A stretch of 53,132 nucleotides of DNA from Alphaproteobacteria bacterium. Its GTDB lineage: Bacteria > Pseudomonadota > Alphaproteobacteria > Rs-D84. The stretch is taken from the NCBI GenBank assembly GCA_017630405.1, contig JAGBVH010000008.1:1-53132 (forward strand). Reading direction: 5' to 3'. The notes under the pieces are model-generated. The model searched no databases. It worked only from the letters and a program-made list of their open reading frames with translations, and was not told the DNA's origin. Positions within the stretch are counted from its first letter, which is position 1. Each line of letters starts with the position of its first letter. Positions 1-8,547 of this stretch are shown here, one piece after another. The position numbers and the translations under genes are program-made.

Positions 1-2689
1 AGCAACTTTCCGCCGCTTCAATTTTCTCGACTATAGCATCTATCTGTTTCGTTGACTTCTTGCCGGTCAACCCACCAAGGATATTACCTTTTTCAATTCC
101 TGTACCCAAAACAGCCCCCCCGGCGATTGATGCCATTGGCCCCAAAACATATGCCAATGCACGCGTTCTAGAATCTTTCTTCTTGTTGGCATCTTTGACC
201 TGGTCCAATATTTTGTCACGCAACGTATCGGTTGGTATCCATGAACCACATGTAAACGCATCACCAACCACAAAATAACGTGCATTCCAAACTGTTGCAT
301 CATTACCCAGCAAGATATTATTAATCTTGGTATCCTTGGATGTTAGGTTAACACGTACACGACAATATGAATCATACAAATCATTACTTGGTGTAAAGTC
401 TGCAGATGTAAACCCTTTCAACGGATAATTTGATATATCAGCAGTCGAATTAAGCTTTGCCCACATGTATGTTGCAGCGGAAGAATTGCTGACACCACCA
501 CCGTTCGCGGCATAACATGCACTCTGTTCGGCCACCAATTCAGAATTATAGATTGCCTGGGCCTCCAGTTCCATATCCGCCAACAGATTCTGGAATATAC
601 CAGTTGCCGATTTATTAATCGCATATTCCTGAACCGTTGTCATCACAGGTTTGTTTGTATCATATACCTGCTTGGTATTCGAATTCATTTGACCACATGG
701 CCCCTTATTATTAGCCGGGTCATAACATAATTCTTCCCCTTTATCGTTTGTTTCTTGAACCTCGGGATTAGCAAACTTTTCTGTATTCTGCCCGGCAGCC
801 AACCATGCGCTACGCGTTTCTCCACTTTGCCCCCACAGCTGTTCATAATTATCAGCGGTATATTTCTGACTGGTTATCAACAGGTGTTCTTCACAAATTG
901 GCGAATTCTTAACCGTATTCAGGCACAATCCCAAAACAACCACAGTGTCCAAAACGCCACCAACCTTGTTCATTGATTTATCAAAAACTTCAGAATTTGT
1001 TGTAACATAGCTTCGATCCAGCACAACATCCGAACGATTGCGATAGCAATTTTCATACTTATCACCGCACATGGTTTTTACGCACGAAATCGCAACACCT
1101 TCGCACTGCTTTTTCATATTGGCAATGGATGAAGCATCATAACTGCTTTGCAGCGATGCATTCAAAGCCGCAACAACACCCAATGGGTCGCTATCATCTT
1201 CAAACAACGATTCAAATACATCATCGCTGTAATAACTGTACCCAAATGCTTGGTTATCAGCACCAGACTGATATGCATATATACAATATGGATCCGCATT
1301 TACAATCGCCGAACAACCTGTTGTAATCTCTTTTAATGATTGAGAGTCAGTCCCTGCAATAGAACCGTTCTTCCCATCACCATAAACCTGGGCCCAGCAC
1401 AACGAACCGATACCGCCACCACATGTACGCATTGCGCATGATTTGATTGTTTCAGAACACTTATTTTTCGCATCGGTATCAAATTCCTGCAACAATCCAG
1501 TCAGGTTTGATTCAAAAGTAGATTTACGCAGGTTCAAGATTTCCGCAAAAACTTCTTCCTGAACATCAATATCCTGCAGTTCCTTCTTGCTTGGGGTTTT
1601 ACCCATCGCGGTCATCTGGCAATATTTATTTGCACCAATTGTATCACGACATGCCGCCCCCAAGAATTTATTAACATCGCTTGCCGACCAAATCTTGTCT
1701 TCATAATCTGTCCCGTCAAAAGTTCTGGTCACAGTACCATTTGACACAGCAGAACCACCCGCCAAGCCATCGGCACTATTAATAACACTCTGCGACTTAC
1801 CCGCAATACAACGCAACGGATTATTCGCGCACGCGGCCGAGAAACACTGATCCGCAACACGATAACATGTATTAACCGCATTATTTGCCGCCAAGTCCGC
1901 ACCAGCTGTAATCATTTCGCCAATAACAGAACCTGAATCAATTGTGCCCTTCTCTGTCCACTGCTTAACATTAAACAACGACATTACACCATCGGCCGTG
2001 CAACGCGCCAATGTGGACTCACACTGCAATGACTGTTTCTTAAATTCGCTTTTACTGGTGCACAATTCAAAGTCCGCACCACAAACCGTATCACGGTTCA
2101 AGCACGAAATATAGCGCTTGGAACATGTGGCAGAATCCGGAAACTGGTTCGCGTGCATACCACCAATAATCGCCATACCCATAACACTGCTGTCAATTGG
2201 ATATGTGTAACGCTTAACCTCTATCTCGTTTCCTTTGGCATCCTTCAAATATTCCGCGACCGTGGACAACGCACCAATATTCGATGTACCAAACAGGCTG
2301 TTAATACCACTTGCACCGCACTGCATCAAAATATTCGTGCACTTTGGCATTTGAGCATGAAACAATATATTTGTTGTACATTCTTCAAAGTCAGGGCCGC
2401 AAACCTCGGGATCACGGATACATTCATCATAGCTTGTACGGCATTCTTCGTCATCCAGCACACCACTGCCCGCTATGCTGCCCGTAATGGTATTTCCGCC
2501 AACACCTGTCCCCGCAATTGCAGAATTCAGGTATGTCGTCATTGTCGGCATGCGGCGTGATGCAGTCGTTGACACAATCCCAACACGTGAATTCGCACTG
2601 GTTGTCCCCGGGCGCGCAGTCGCAGCATAAGCCACTGGAATTACGCTAAATATCGCCAAAAGTCCAAATGTTTTTTTAAGAAAAGACAT
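1..2689 (-). CDS. Large cysteine-rich exported protein, 3' end outside the window
   Basis: An open frame of 896 codons runs on the minus strand from an ATG at 2689 off the left edge, so the C-terminus is missing. A GGAG Shine-Dalgarno stands just upstream. The N-terminus is a clear signal peptide (KK, hydrophobic LLAIFSV, then VAYA|A near residue 22). The mature part has repeated Cys clusters spaced roughly C-x(5-6)-C-x(5-6)-C, for example CRTSYDECIRDPEVC, CSKRYISCLNRDTVC, CSETIKSCAMRTC and CEGVAISCVKTMC. This suggests a disulfide-stabilised periplasmic or surface protein. A Gly-rich hydrophobic stretch (LAYVLGPMASIAGGAVLG) lies close to the window edge and could be a membrane segment. I do not recognise the family. 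The same style recurs in the genes at 5991, 8548 and 9372, so this is one of a set. Confidence is high that it is a gene; function is unknown. Confidence 0.85.
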   Translation of the reverse strand, partial: MSFLKKTFGLLAIFSVIPVAYAATARPGTTSANSRVGIVSTTASRRMPTMTTYLNSAIAGTGVGGNTITGSIAGSGVLDDEECRTSYDECIRDPEVCGPDFEECTTNILFHAQMPKCTNILMQCGASGINSLFGTSNIGALSTVAEYLKDAKGNEIEVKRYTYPIDSSVMGMAIIGGMHANQFPDSATCSKRYISCLNRDTVCGADFELCTSKSEFKKQSLQCESTLARCTADGVMSLFNVKQWTEKGTIDSGSVIGEMITAGADLAANNAVNTCYRVADQCFSAACANNPLRCIAGKSQSVINSADGLAGGSAVSNGTVTRTFDGTDYEDKIWSASDVNKFLGAACRDTIGANKYCQMTAMGKTPSKKELQDIDVQEEVFAEILNLRKSTFESNLTGLLQEFDTDAKNKCSETIKSCAMRTCGGGIGSLCWAQVYGDGKNGSIAGTDSQSLKEITTGCSAIVNADPYCIYAYQSGADNQAFGYSYYSDDVFESLFEDDSDPLGVVAALNASLQSSYDASSIANMKKQCEGVAISCVKTMCGDKYENCYRNRSDVVLDRSYVTTNSEVFDKSMNKVGGVLDTVVVLGLCLNTVKNSPICEEHLLITSQKYTADNYEQLWGQSGETRSAWLAAGQNTEKFANPEVQETNDKGEELCYDPANNKGPCGQMNSNTKQVYDTNKPVMTTVQEYAINKSATGIFQNLLADMELEAQAIYNSELVAEQSACYAANGGGVSNSSAATYMWAKLNSTADISNYPLKGFTSADFTPSNDLYDSYCRVRVNLTSKDTKINNILLGNDATVWNARYFVVGDAFTCGSWIPTDTLRDKILDQVKDANKKKDSRTRALAYVLGPMASIAGGAVLGTGIEKGNILGGLTGKKSTKQIDAIVEKIEAAESC

Positions 2690-2821
2690 CCCCTAACTCC
2701 ATATTTTTATAATTTATTTTATCATAATTACAAAACTTTGGAAAGCGAAAAAATGAATATTTTATTAAATAAATTAGAATGATACAGATGCAATTAGATT
2801 TTATTGTAAACAAAAGATAAT

Positions 2822-2913
2822 GACATAGATACGCACACCCCCGATGCCATAGTGTACATATAGTTACATGAGGCATCGGGGTTGTGCGCAGATATGCCAT
2901 TAGATTTTATTTA
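2822..2913 (-). repeat. Palindromic 3'-end element, copy 1 (after trxB)
   Basis: Two arms of about 27 bases (2822-2848 and 2872-2898) pair with few mismatches, including the run CCCCGATGCC/GGCATCGGGG. Between them lies the family core ATAGTGTACATATAGTTAC. The right-hand tail ATTAGATTTTATTT contains the stop codon of trxB. A second AAATAAATTAGAAT motif at about 2766, resembling the outer arm of other copies, suggests that the element once began further left. Confidence 0.75.
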
Positions 2914-3814
2914 AGTACGCGATTGCGTCCATACCCGCCGTACACCCTGTCCCTACGGCCGTTGCGATTTGCATCTTGATATCGGAATGAACATCGCCCG
3001 CAACGAATATGCCTGTTGGCAATTCAGACGGTGCCAAACGCCCCATCGCGTCACGTTTGATATCCTCGGTCAGATAATCTGTATTAGCCTCGTGCCCAAT
3101 GGCAACAAACAGACCATCCGTTTCTATTTCTGTACCGTCTGTTGTGGTCACAACCAAGCGACCATCTGGCGAGTCTGGAATCGCCGCAATCTTGACCAAG
3201 TCCGTATTAAACAGACATTCGATATTTTCGCGCTGTGCCACGCGTTCGCGCAATACAGCCTCGGCACGCGTAAATGCGCCCTTGCGATATATAATCTTGA
3301 CCGACTTTGCCAAATCCGCCAAATACAAAGCATCATTCAGCGCGCTGTTGCCACCGCCCATAACGATTACATCCTTGTAACTGTAAAAGAATCCATCACA
3401 TGTCGCACAATATGACACGCCCCGCCCCATCAGTTCGCGCGCGCCTTCGATGTCCAGTTTGCGTGGGGACGCACCAGTCGCAATAATTACAGTTTTGCCC
3501 ACATAGCGCACACCATCATCGCCCAGAACACTAAAACCACCAGCCGCATCGCCATCAATACTTTTAGCAGATACAAACTTTACCTCGGCACCAAAGGTTT
3601 CACATTGCTTTTTCATAAATTCGGCCAGTTCCATACCAGAGCCCGCCCAACCCGGATAATTTTCCAAAGTTGGAATACCTGCCATCTGACCGCCCAGACG
3701 ATTTCCGCCCAGAACCAAAGTCTTTTTATTCGCACGCGCTGTATACAATGCCGCAGTCAACCCAGCAGGCCCCGAACCTAAAATAACAACATCATACATA
3801 TTAATATCAGTCAT
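2900..3814 (-). CDS. trxB: Thioredoxin-disulfide reductase
   Basis: Transfers electrons from NADPH through FAD to thioredoxin in the cytoplasm. The 304-residue product has the FAD-binding GSGPAGLTAALYTARA motif near residues 13-28, the redox CATC pair (Cys136, Cys139), an NADPH-binding GGGNSALNDAL segment near 155 and the C-terminal GIFVAGDVHSD FAD motif. Length fits the family. The frame is open far upstream, but the ATG at 3814 preceded by GGAAAGG and followed by MTDINMYDVVILGSGPAG is the natural start. It is divergent from serS. The last codons and the stop (Leu-Asn-Lys-Ile-stop) lie inside or beside the palindromic element at 2822-2913. The disulfide-rich exported proteins nearby may make thiol homeostasis relevant, but this is only context. 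Confidence 0.97.
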   Translation of the reverse strand: MTDINMYDVVILGSGPAGLTAALYTARANKKTLVLGGNRLGGQMAGIPTLENYPGWAGSGMELAEFMKKQCETFGAEVKFVSAKSIDGDAAGGFSVLGDDGVRYVGKTVIIATGASPRKLDIEGARELMGRGVSYCATCDGFFYSYKDVIVMGGGNSALNDALYLADLAKSVKIIYRKGAFTRAEAVLRERVAQRENIECLFNTDLVKIAAIPDSPDGRLVVTTTDGTEIETDGLFVAIGHEANTDYLTEDIKRDAMGRLAPSELPTGIFVAGDVHSDIKMQIATAVGTGCTAGMDAIAYLNKI

Positions 3815-3847
3815 TGTGATAACCTTTCCCTTTTCTATTTTCGCCCC

Positions 3848-3876
3848 AGCATAACACATCAACAAATTCCACGCAA
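3848..3876 (-). promoter_or_regulatory. Promoter for trxB
   Basis: On the minus strand, TTGCGT (3871-3876), a 17-base spacer and TATGCT (3848-3853) preceded by TGT form an extended -10 sigma70-type promoter. The predicted start lies about 25 bases before the ATG, leaving room for the GGAAAGG ribosome binding site. Read by eye. Confidence 0.6.
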
Positions 3877-3950
3877 ATAAAAATAAATCAAATTGCTTTT
3901 GACAACAATATATAATAATATGTGCAGTGTGAATTAAAGGATAACAAACT

Positions 3951-5228
3951 ATGCTTGATATAAAATTTATTCGTGAAAATCCAGATATCGTAAAAAACGC
4001 CTGCGCGGTCAAGGGATTCGAAGACCACGTGGACGAAATCTTGGAATTGGACGCACGCGTTCGTGAACTGAAAACTATTACCCAATCCAAAACCGCTGAA
4101 AAAAATAAAATCACACGCGAAATTCCAACCGCCACAGACAAGGCACCACTTATCGCACGCTCCAAAGAAATCAACGCAGAAATCGCGGCAGACATGGCGG
4201 AACTGGCGGATAAAGAAGCAGCTGTTTCCGATCTGCTACATCGTGTACCTCAAATTCCATCGACCAGCGCACCAATTGGTCGTGACGATTCGGAAAATGT
4301 CGAAGTACGCCGCATTGGCACACCACGCGAATTTGATTTTACACCACGTCCTCAGTGGGAATTGCTGGAAATGAACGGATGGTGGAAACCTGAAAAGATT
4401 GCCTCTATTTGTGGCACACGCACATACGCACTGTTTGGCGAAGCCGCGGAACTGGAACTGGCAATCCAGACATATGTTCTGCAAAAATTGATGTCACGCG
4501 GTTTTACATTTGTAAACTGCCCATCTATTACAAAGCCACAAACAATCTTCAACGCGGGCCACTTTATGGGTTCTGACCAGTCTGTTATGAACAACGATGT
4601 ATTTATGTTAACCGATACAGACAGATGTCTGGCCGGCACAGCAGAAATTATTCTGAACTCACTGCACAGCGACGAAGTTTTGAACGAAAAAGATTTACCA
4701 ATTAAATATGCAGGTTTCTCGCCTTGCTTCCGCAAAGAAGCAGGTGCCGCAGGTCGTGACACCCGCGGAATCGTGCGTATACATCAGTTTAACAAGGTTG
4801 AACAATACATCTATTGTACACCAGAACAGTCGGACGAAATGCACGAACATTTACTGAACAATTTATGCGATGTTATGGCGGATCTTGAATTACCATATCG
4901 CGTAATAGAAGCATGTACTGGCGACATGGGATTCAACAAGGTAAAAATGCACGATGTCGAAGCATGGTTCCCAAGCGAAAACACATATCGCGAATTGGGT
5001 TCTTGTTCTTCGATTGGCACTTTCCAAGCGCGACGCACCAACACACGCTATCGCGCTGCGGACGGTTCAATGCAGTTCTGCGCCACATTAAACAACACAG
5101 GCATCGCACTGCCACGCGCAATCGTTCCTGTAATTGAAAACCATCAAAATGCAGACGGTTCGGTAAATATACCAAAGTGCCTGCAACCTCTGATGGGTGG
5201 TCGTACAAAAATCGGTGGCAAACACTAA
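3951..5228 (+). CDS. serS: Serine-tRNA ligase
   Basis: Charges tRNA-Ser with serine in the cytoplasm. The 425-residue protein has the class II SerRS layout: an N-terminal helical tRNA-binding arm (about residues 1-105, starting MLDIKFIRENPD), then the catalytic domain with motif 2 (FRKEAGAAGRDTRG near 260) and motif 3 (RELGSCSSIGTFQARRTNTR near 350). Length is normal. The ATG at 3951 follows AAAGGATAACAAACT, a good Shine-Dalgarno. A TTGACA box lies at 3899-3904 in the AT-rich gap to trxB, but a matching -10 at standard spacing is not clear. The gene is single, ending in a strong terminator. Confidence 0.97.
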   Translation: MLDIKFIRENPDIVKNACAVKGFEDHVDEILELDARVRELKTITQSKTAEKNKITREIPTATDKAPLIARSKEINAEIAADMAELADKEAAVSDLLHRVPQIPSTSAPIGRDDSENVEVRRIGTPREFDFTPRPQWELLEMNGWWKPEKIASICGTRTYALFGEAAELELAIQTYVLQKLMSRGFTFVNCPSITKPQTIFNAGHFMGSDQSVMNNDVFMLTDTDRCLAGTAEIILNSLHSDEVLNEKDLPIKYAGFSPCFRKEAGAAGRDTRGIVRIHQFNKVEQYIYCTPEQSDEMHEHLLNNLCDVMADLELPYRVIEACTGDMGFNKVKMHDVEAWFPSENTYRELGSCSSIGTFQARRTNTRYRAADGSMQFCATLNNTGIALPRAIVPVIENHQNADGSVNIPKCLQPLMGGRTKIGGKH

Positions 5229-5231
5229 TAC

Positions 5232-5255
5232 AATCCCCCACTTGGGGGATTTTTT
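5232..5255 (+). terminator. Rho-independent terminator after serS
   Basis: AATCCCCC-ACTT-GGGGGATT stem followed by a run of T. It abuts the stop codon of the convergent gene at 5256, and the A run on the other side means that it may also serve that gene. Confidence 0.9.
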
Positions 5256-5801
5256 CTAGAAACTATAATTCACCGCTAACCCCAAAAAATTAAAACCATG
5301 ATTAATATCAGTAAAATCACCATTTGAAAAATGCTGACTAAATAACTCCACACGCCAATCATCGCTAATTTCCCTGCCTATAAAAACACGCTCGCCAAAG
5401 ACCAAACGACTTTCAACAAATCTGTCACCTGTGTCACGCATATACGGACCTATTCCCAATCCCATATACCAACCACACCAATGTAATAACGCAATATCCC
5501 ACGACAATCCAATCGCACCAAACGAAGTTCCATCCATACCACGATACGCAAAGTTCTGCATAACATTAAAGTTTATTCGCGCGGGCAACCTGAAAATCTC
5601 TACGGGCTGACTGTATTGCGCCATAACAAAAGTCATTGGGCCAAAATCCCATTCCCATGGAAAAATCAGATACCCCAAATCACCCTGCCCCGCACTTTGT
5701 GCCACATATAGCCCAAAGGAATTTTTATCCTTGTTCCCAAACATAGGATTAGCATTCGCCACCCCACAACAAAAAATCAATATCAAACAAATTTTTTTCA
5801 T
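5256..5801 (-). CDS. PagL-like outer-membrane lipid A deacylase family protein
   Basis: About 181 residues with signal peptide MKKICLILIFCCGVANA, then alternating beta-strand-like segments ending in an aromatic C-terminus (LAVNYSF), as expected of a small outer-membrane barrel. The C-terminal HFSNGDFTDINHGFNFLGL matches the acyloxyacyl hydrolase/PagL pattern in which His and the Ser two residues later are catalytic. PagL removes the 3-O acyl chain from lipid A. The catalytic Glu known in PagL should fall about 12 residues after the Ser, where I read Asn, so activity is uncertain. The frame has earlier possible starts (ATG 5828, TTG 5831); 5801 was chosen because it begins the signal peptide cleanly, though it lacks a clear Shine-Dalgarno. 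Confidence 0.7.
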   Translation of the reverse strand: MKKICLILIFCCGVANANPMFGNKDKNSFGLYVAQSAGQGDLGYLIFPWEWDFGPMTFVMAQYSQPVEIFRLPARINFNVMQNFAYRGMDGTSFGAIGLSWDIALLHWCGWYMGLGIGPYMRDTGDRFVESRLVFGERVFIGREISDDWRVELFSQHFSNGDFTDINHGFNFLGLAVNYSF

Positions 5802-5872
5802 AACAAAATTATGCCAACAAAAAAACATCAATCCAATTTGATAGAATTCTTATATATAACTTTTAATTATTG

Positions 5873-5901
5873 TTTACAGACGACCAAAAAATTGATATAA
5901 T
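5873..5901 (+). promoter_or_regulatory. Strong sigma70-type promoter for the gene at 5991
   Basis: TTTACA (5873-5878), exactly 17 bases, then TATAAT (5896-5901). It is followed by a leader of about 80 bases containing two small hairpins: CATG..CATG near 5916-5930 and TCTGGG-TTTTTT-type CCCAGA near 5955-5973. Confidence 0.75.
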
Positions 5902-5990
5902 TACAAAGAATAAACATGCATCACGCATGGTGATAAACCATAGAAAGGTTGGGTTTCTGGGCTTTTTTCCCAGAACACAGGGAGAGTTTA

Positions 5991-8102
5991 ATGAGCACTA
6001 AAAACATCGCAAATTCTATCAAGAATGCAATGGGCACAATATTTTTACTGGCGGGCGCATTTTTTGTCTGCTCGACCGTACTGTCAATTCGGGCTGTATT
6101 TGCAGATCCGGTCACGCCAATTATGGACACAGTTTCCAGCGCCACATCTCAATCACCACGCGCAGGCAACACAATATCACGCGCACCAAATCGCGCAAGC
6201 CCGCGTAACACCGTAACCAAGCGCACAATTGCACGCACCGCAACAAATGTTGCGCCATCTCGCGCGACTGCGAACACTGTATCTCGCGGGACCGCGCGCA
6301 ATGTCACAACACGTGCCACAACAAATCGCGCAACAACAAACACTCGCACTGCGACACGTAATGTTGTATCACGCACACCAGCAACACGTGCCGGTGCAAC
6401 AACCACACGCAATGTTCGTGCACGCACAGCAACAAACGCTGCTCCAACAACATCACGCGTATCATTACAGGGCAGCGCTATCCGCGGCAGCAAGGGAACA
6501 ACATCATCCACATATTCATATCTGTCCAGCAAATTATACACAGGCAACTATTCAAACATCATTGATTCATCAACTGGATTAATATCAAATGATGCATTTA
6601 ATAATTGTATGGAATCATATTATACATGTATGGACGAAATCTGTACTGCTCGTAACGCGGCCCAGCGCCGTTGTGCATGTGCCGGCCGAGTTAAAGCTTT
6701 TGCCGAGGCAGAAACCGCACTTGAAAGCGCAAACGAAGAATTAATCAAACTGTCTGGTGAATTGGCATTGTTGATTGCAAGCGGCGGTAAAGATATATCA
6801 TCTGCATTCCAATTAACAGATGCCGAAAAGGTTCTGAACTGTGTATCATGGAAAGACGCAAACAAAGACGGCACTTGGAGCACTGGCACAACAGATTCCG
6901 ACGCATACAAATGGTGCACCAGCCATGGCATATACACAAACGCAGAAACATGCCCTATGCCATCTTACTGTACAGAAAGTGGAAACTCATTCGGATTTGA
7001 TATCAGCAATATCGACTCTACAAATTCATCCGAAATTCTGGCTTCGTTCAAGGCATTTGCTGATGCCAAGGCAGAAACAATCACAATTTTAACAAAAGAT
7101 GACGAAAGCTTGTCCGAGGCATTCAAAGTTTTGGACAGCACAATCAGCAGCATGACAGGTATCAGCAATGCATTCGCATCATCGGATGAAATAGAAGACA
7201 CATTGGCCGAAACATGGGGTTATGACCTGTTCCGCTATGCACATAACGAAGTATGCGCCCGTGTATTGGATTCATGCTTTAATGGCATTTACGAAGGTTG
7301 CGGCACCCCACCAAGCGGCGGCAAATGTGCGGACGGCCGTTCTACATCATGTCCATTTAACTATAATTCCAAGATTGAAGTATCTTCATCGGGCGACATT
7401 AAATTAAATGACCGCAGCACATCCAGCCTGAACACCAGTGCTACATGCTATGGATACACATCCACATCTGGCGATCCATATTTAAATTTGCGCGGTCCTG
7501 TTGCGGATGCCCGTCGCAGCATTATGAATAAATACTTGTTGGATGCAAATGCTGACTGTGACGTATATGGTGAACAATTGCGCGCCACCGCCCAGAATAT
7601 CAGCTATCAGAAAAGCGCGGCACAACAGGCCCTGCAACAAAAGCGTCAGGAATTCGCACAAACAGAACAAGAAGAAACATTGACCAATGCTGTCACTGCA
7701 TACTCTAACTTTAACGAATGCTTGGGCGAAATTCTTGAATGTTACGAAGACGTATCTGAATCGAACGAAAACTGGCCAACGGCTCGTATAAAAACATACT
7801 GCGCCCAGGTTGCAAATGTTCCACATTGTTATGAACCAATGATTTGTAACCCATCCAGAGCCCAGTTCAAGGCGGTTATCGACGTTGCTGACAACGAGAA
7901 CTGTTCAAACGACCAAGATCTTACCAAAAACACATGTCGTAATGTCGTAACATTGAACGAAATCTTGAAGGGTGCAAGCGAAAATCCAGCCAACATCCCA
8001 GCGGGTGCCAAAGGCGATTCCGCGGGCATGCGTGAACAATGCTTGATTGATGCTGGTGTTGAACCACTTCGTGAATGGGAACGCGAATCCGCCAAGGACT
8101 AA
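5991..8102 (+). CDS. Exported cysteine-rich protein with a long Thr/Arg-rich basic region
   Basis: 703 residues from the ATG at 5991 (preceded by GGGAGAG; an in-frame earlier start at 5949 lacks this). Residues 1-38 are a signal peptide ending RAVFA|D. Residues about 57-156 are striking: essentially only Thr, Arg, Ala, Asn, Val, Ser and Pro, no Asp or Glu, over 20 Arg/Lys, with irregular repeats of the type TRNV, ATNR and TATR. From about 190 on there is a Cys-rich region (CMESYYTCMDEIC, RRCACAGRVKAF, then pairs such as CARVLDSC and CLGEILEC) and a coiled-coil-like Gln/Glu-rich stretch near 545-575. The Cys pattern resembles the proteins at 1-2689 and 9372-11189. Own strong promoter and terminator, so monocistronic. 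No family is recognised; a surface or periplasmic location is likely. Confidence 0.88.
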   Translation: MSTKNIANSIKNAMGTIFLLAGAFFVCSTVLSIRAVFADPVTPIMDTVSSATSQSPRAGNTISRAPNRASPRNTVTKRTIARTATNVAPSRATANTVSRGTARNVTTRATTNRATTNTRTATRNVVSRTPATRAGATTTRNVRARTATNAAPTTSRVSLQGSAIRGSKGTTSSTYSYLSSKLYTGNYSNIIDSSTGLISNDAFNNCMESYYTCMDEICTARNAAQRRCACAGRVKAFAEAETALESANEELIKLSGELALLIASGGKDISSAFQLTDAEKVLNCVSWKDANKDGTWSTGTTDSDAYKWCTSHGIYTNAETCPMPSYCTESGNSFGFDISNIDSTNSSEILASFKAFADAKAETITILTKDDESLSEAFKVLDSTISSMTGISNAFASSDEIEDTLAETWGYDLFRYAHNEVCARVLDSCFNGIYEGCGTPPSGGKCADGRSTSCPFNYNSKIEVSSSGDIKLNDRSTSSLNTSATCYGYTSTSGDPYLNLRGPVADARRSIMNKYLLDANADCDVYGEQLRATAQNISYQKSAAQQALQQKRQEFAQTEQEETLTNAVTAYSNFNECLGEILECYEDVSESNENWPTARIKTYCAQVANVPHCYEPMICNPSRAQFKAVIDVADNENCSNDQDLTKNTCRNVVTLNEILKGASENPANIPAGAKGDSAGMREQCLIDAGVEPLREWERESAKD

Positions 8103-8110
8103 TAATCATC

Positions 8111-8134
8111 AATCCCCCCATTTGGGGGATTTTT
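8111..8134 (+). terminator. Rho-independent terminator after the gene at 5991
   Basis: AATCCCCCCA-TT-TGGGGGATT type stem followed by TTTT, nine bases after the stop codon. Confidence 0.9.
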
Positions 8135-8178
8135 ATTGCCCCACATAATAATGTTTTAATATAAACAAAAGCAAAAGC

Positions 8179-8462
8179 TTTTGTCACCCTGTGGCTGGGA
8201 CCACAAGGGCCCAGGTTATCGTTCCACTATACTAAACGAACTCTCTGACCACCCCGCCCGTTGGGCACCCCTCCATTGGAGGGAAACTTTTCTTTGTAAC
8301 TCCTGCGCAGGCATGAGTGGAACTTTAAGCCCCTATTCCCGCCCCCCGCGTAAACATTTGTTTGCGTGGCTGAACCACAGGGACCAGGTTATCGTTTCCT
8401 TATTATTCGTGCGCATAGGCGCATTACCTGGGTTCTGGTGTCAAGCCCCAGAATGACACTTT
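8179..8462. repeat. Cluster of short palindromic repeats (no gene)
   Basis: A GC-rich block in an AT-rich gap of 445 bases. Two direct copies share GTGGCTG.ACCACA..G.CCAGGTTATCGTT (8191-8225 and 8366-8396), each with a GTGG..CCAC hairpin. A third, inverted relative lies at 8431-8460 (TTCTGG..CCAGAA, with TGACAC at its end). Between the first two are CCGCCCGTTGGGC, CCTCCATTGGAGG and TGCGCATAGGCGCA hairpins. The pattern is like the small palindromic intergenic repeats common in alphaproteobacteria. An open frame of 91 codons crosses the block but is a by-product of the repeats. A structured RNA is possible but unproven. Confidence 0.65.
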
Positions 8463-8497
8463 TCTATACGAAATTGTTTTAATTACTCATATCTCAC

Positions 8498-8524
8498 AAA
8501 AAAAAACACCCGCCGAACGGCGGG
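8498..8524 (-). terminator. Rho-independent terminator for the gene at 8548
   Basis: On the minus strand CCCGCCG-TT-CGGCGGG is followed by TGT and a run of T (A run at 8498-8506 on the plus strand). It is the likely end of the two-gene unit 9372/8548. Confidence 0.9.
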
Positions 8525-8547
8525 CAATAAATCACACAAACAAAGTT

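Noticed and set aside
3899-3916. TTGACA plus nearby TATAAT as the serS promoter
   Set aside because: The two boxes are only six bases apart and no -10 lies at 16-18 bases, so they do not form one promoter.
2900-4195. Longer N-terminal form of TrxB starting near 4195
   Set aside because: The extra 127 codons run antisense through serS and do not resemble TrxB; the ATG at 3814 has a ribosome site and promoter.
6149-6547. 132-codon minus-strand frame opposite the Thr/Arg-rich region
   Set aside because: It is the antisense shadow of a repetitive coding sequence, with no ribosome site or independent evidence.
8181-8456. 91-codon open frame in the repeat island
   Set aside because: It runs through palindromic repeats, lacks a ribosome site, and its translation (many Trp, Cys, His, Pro) is not protein-like.
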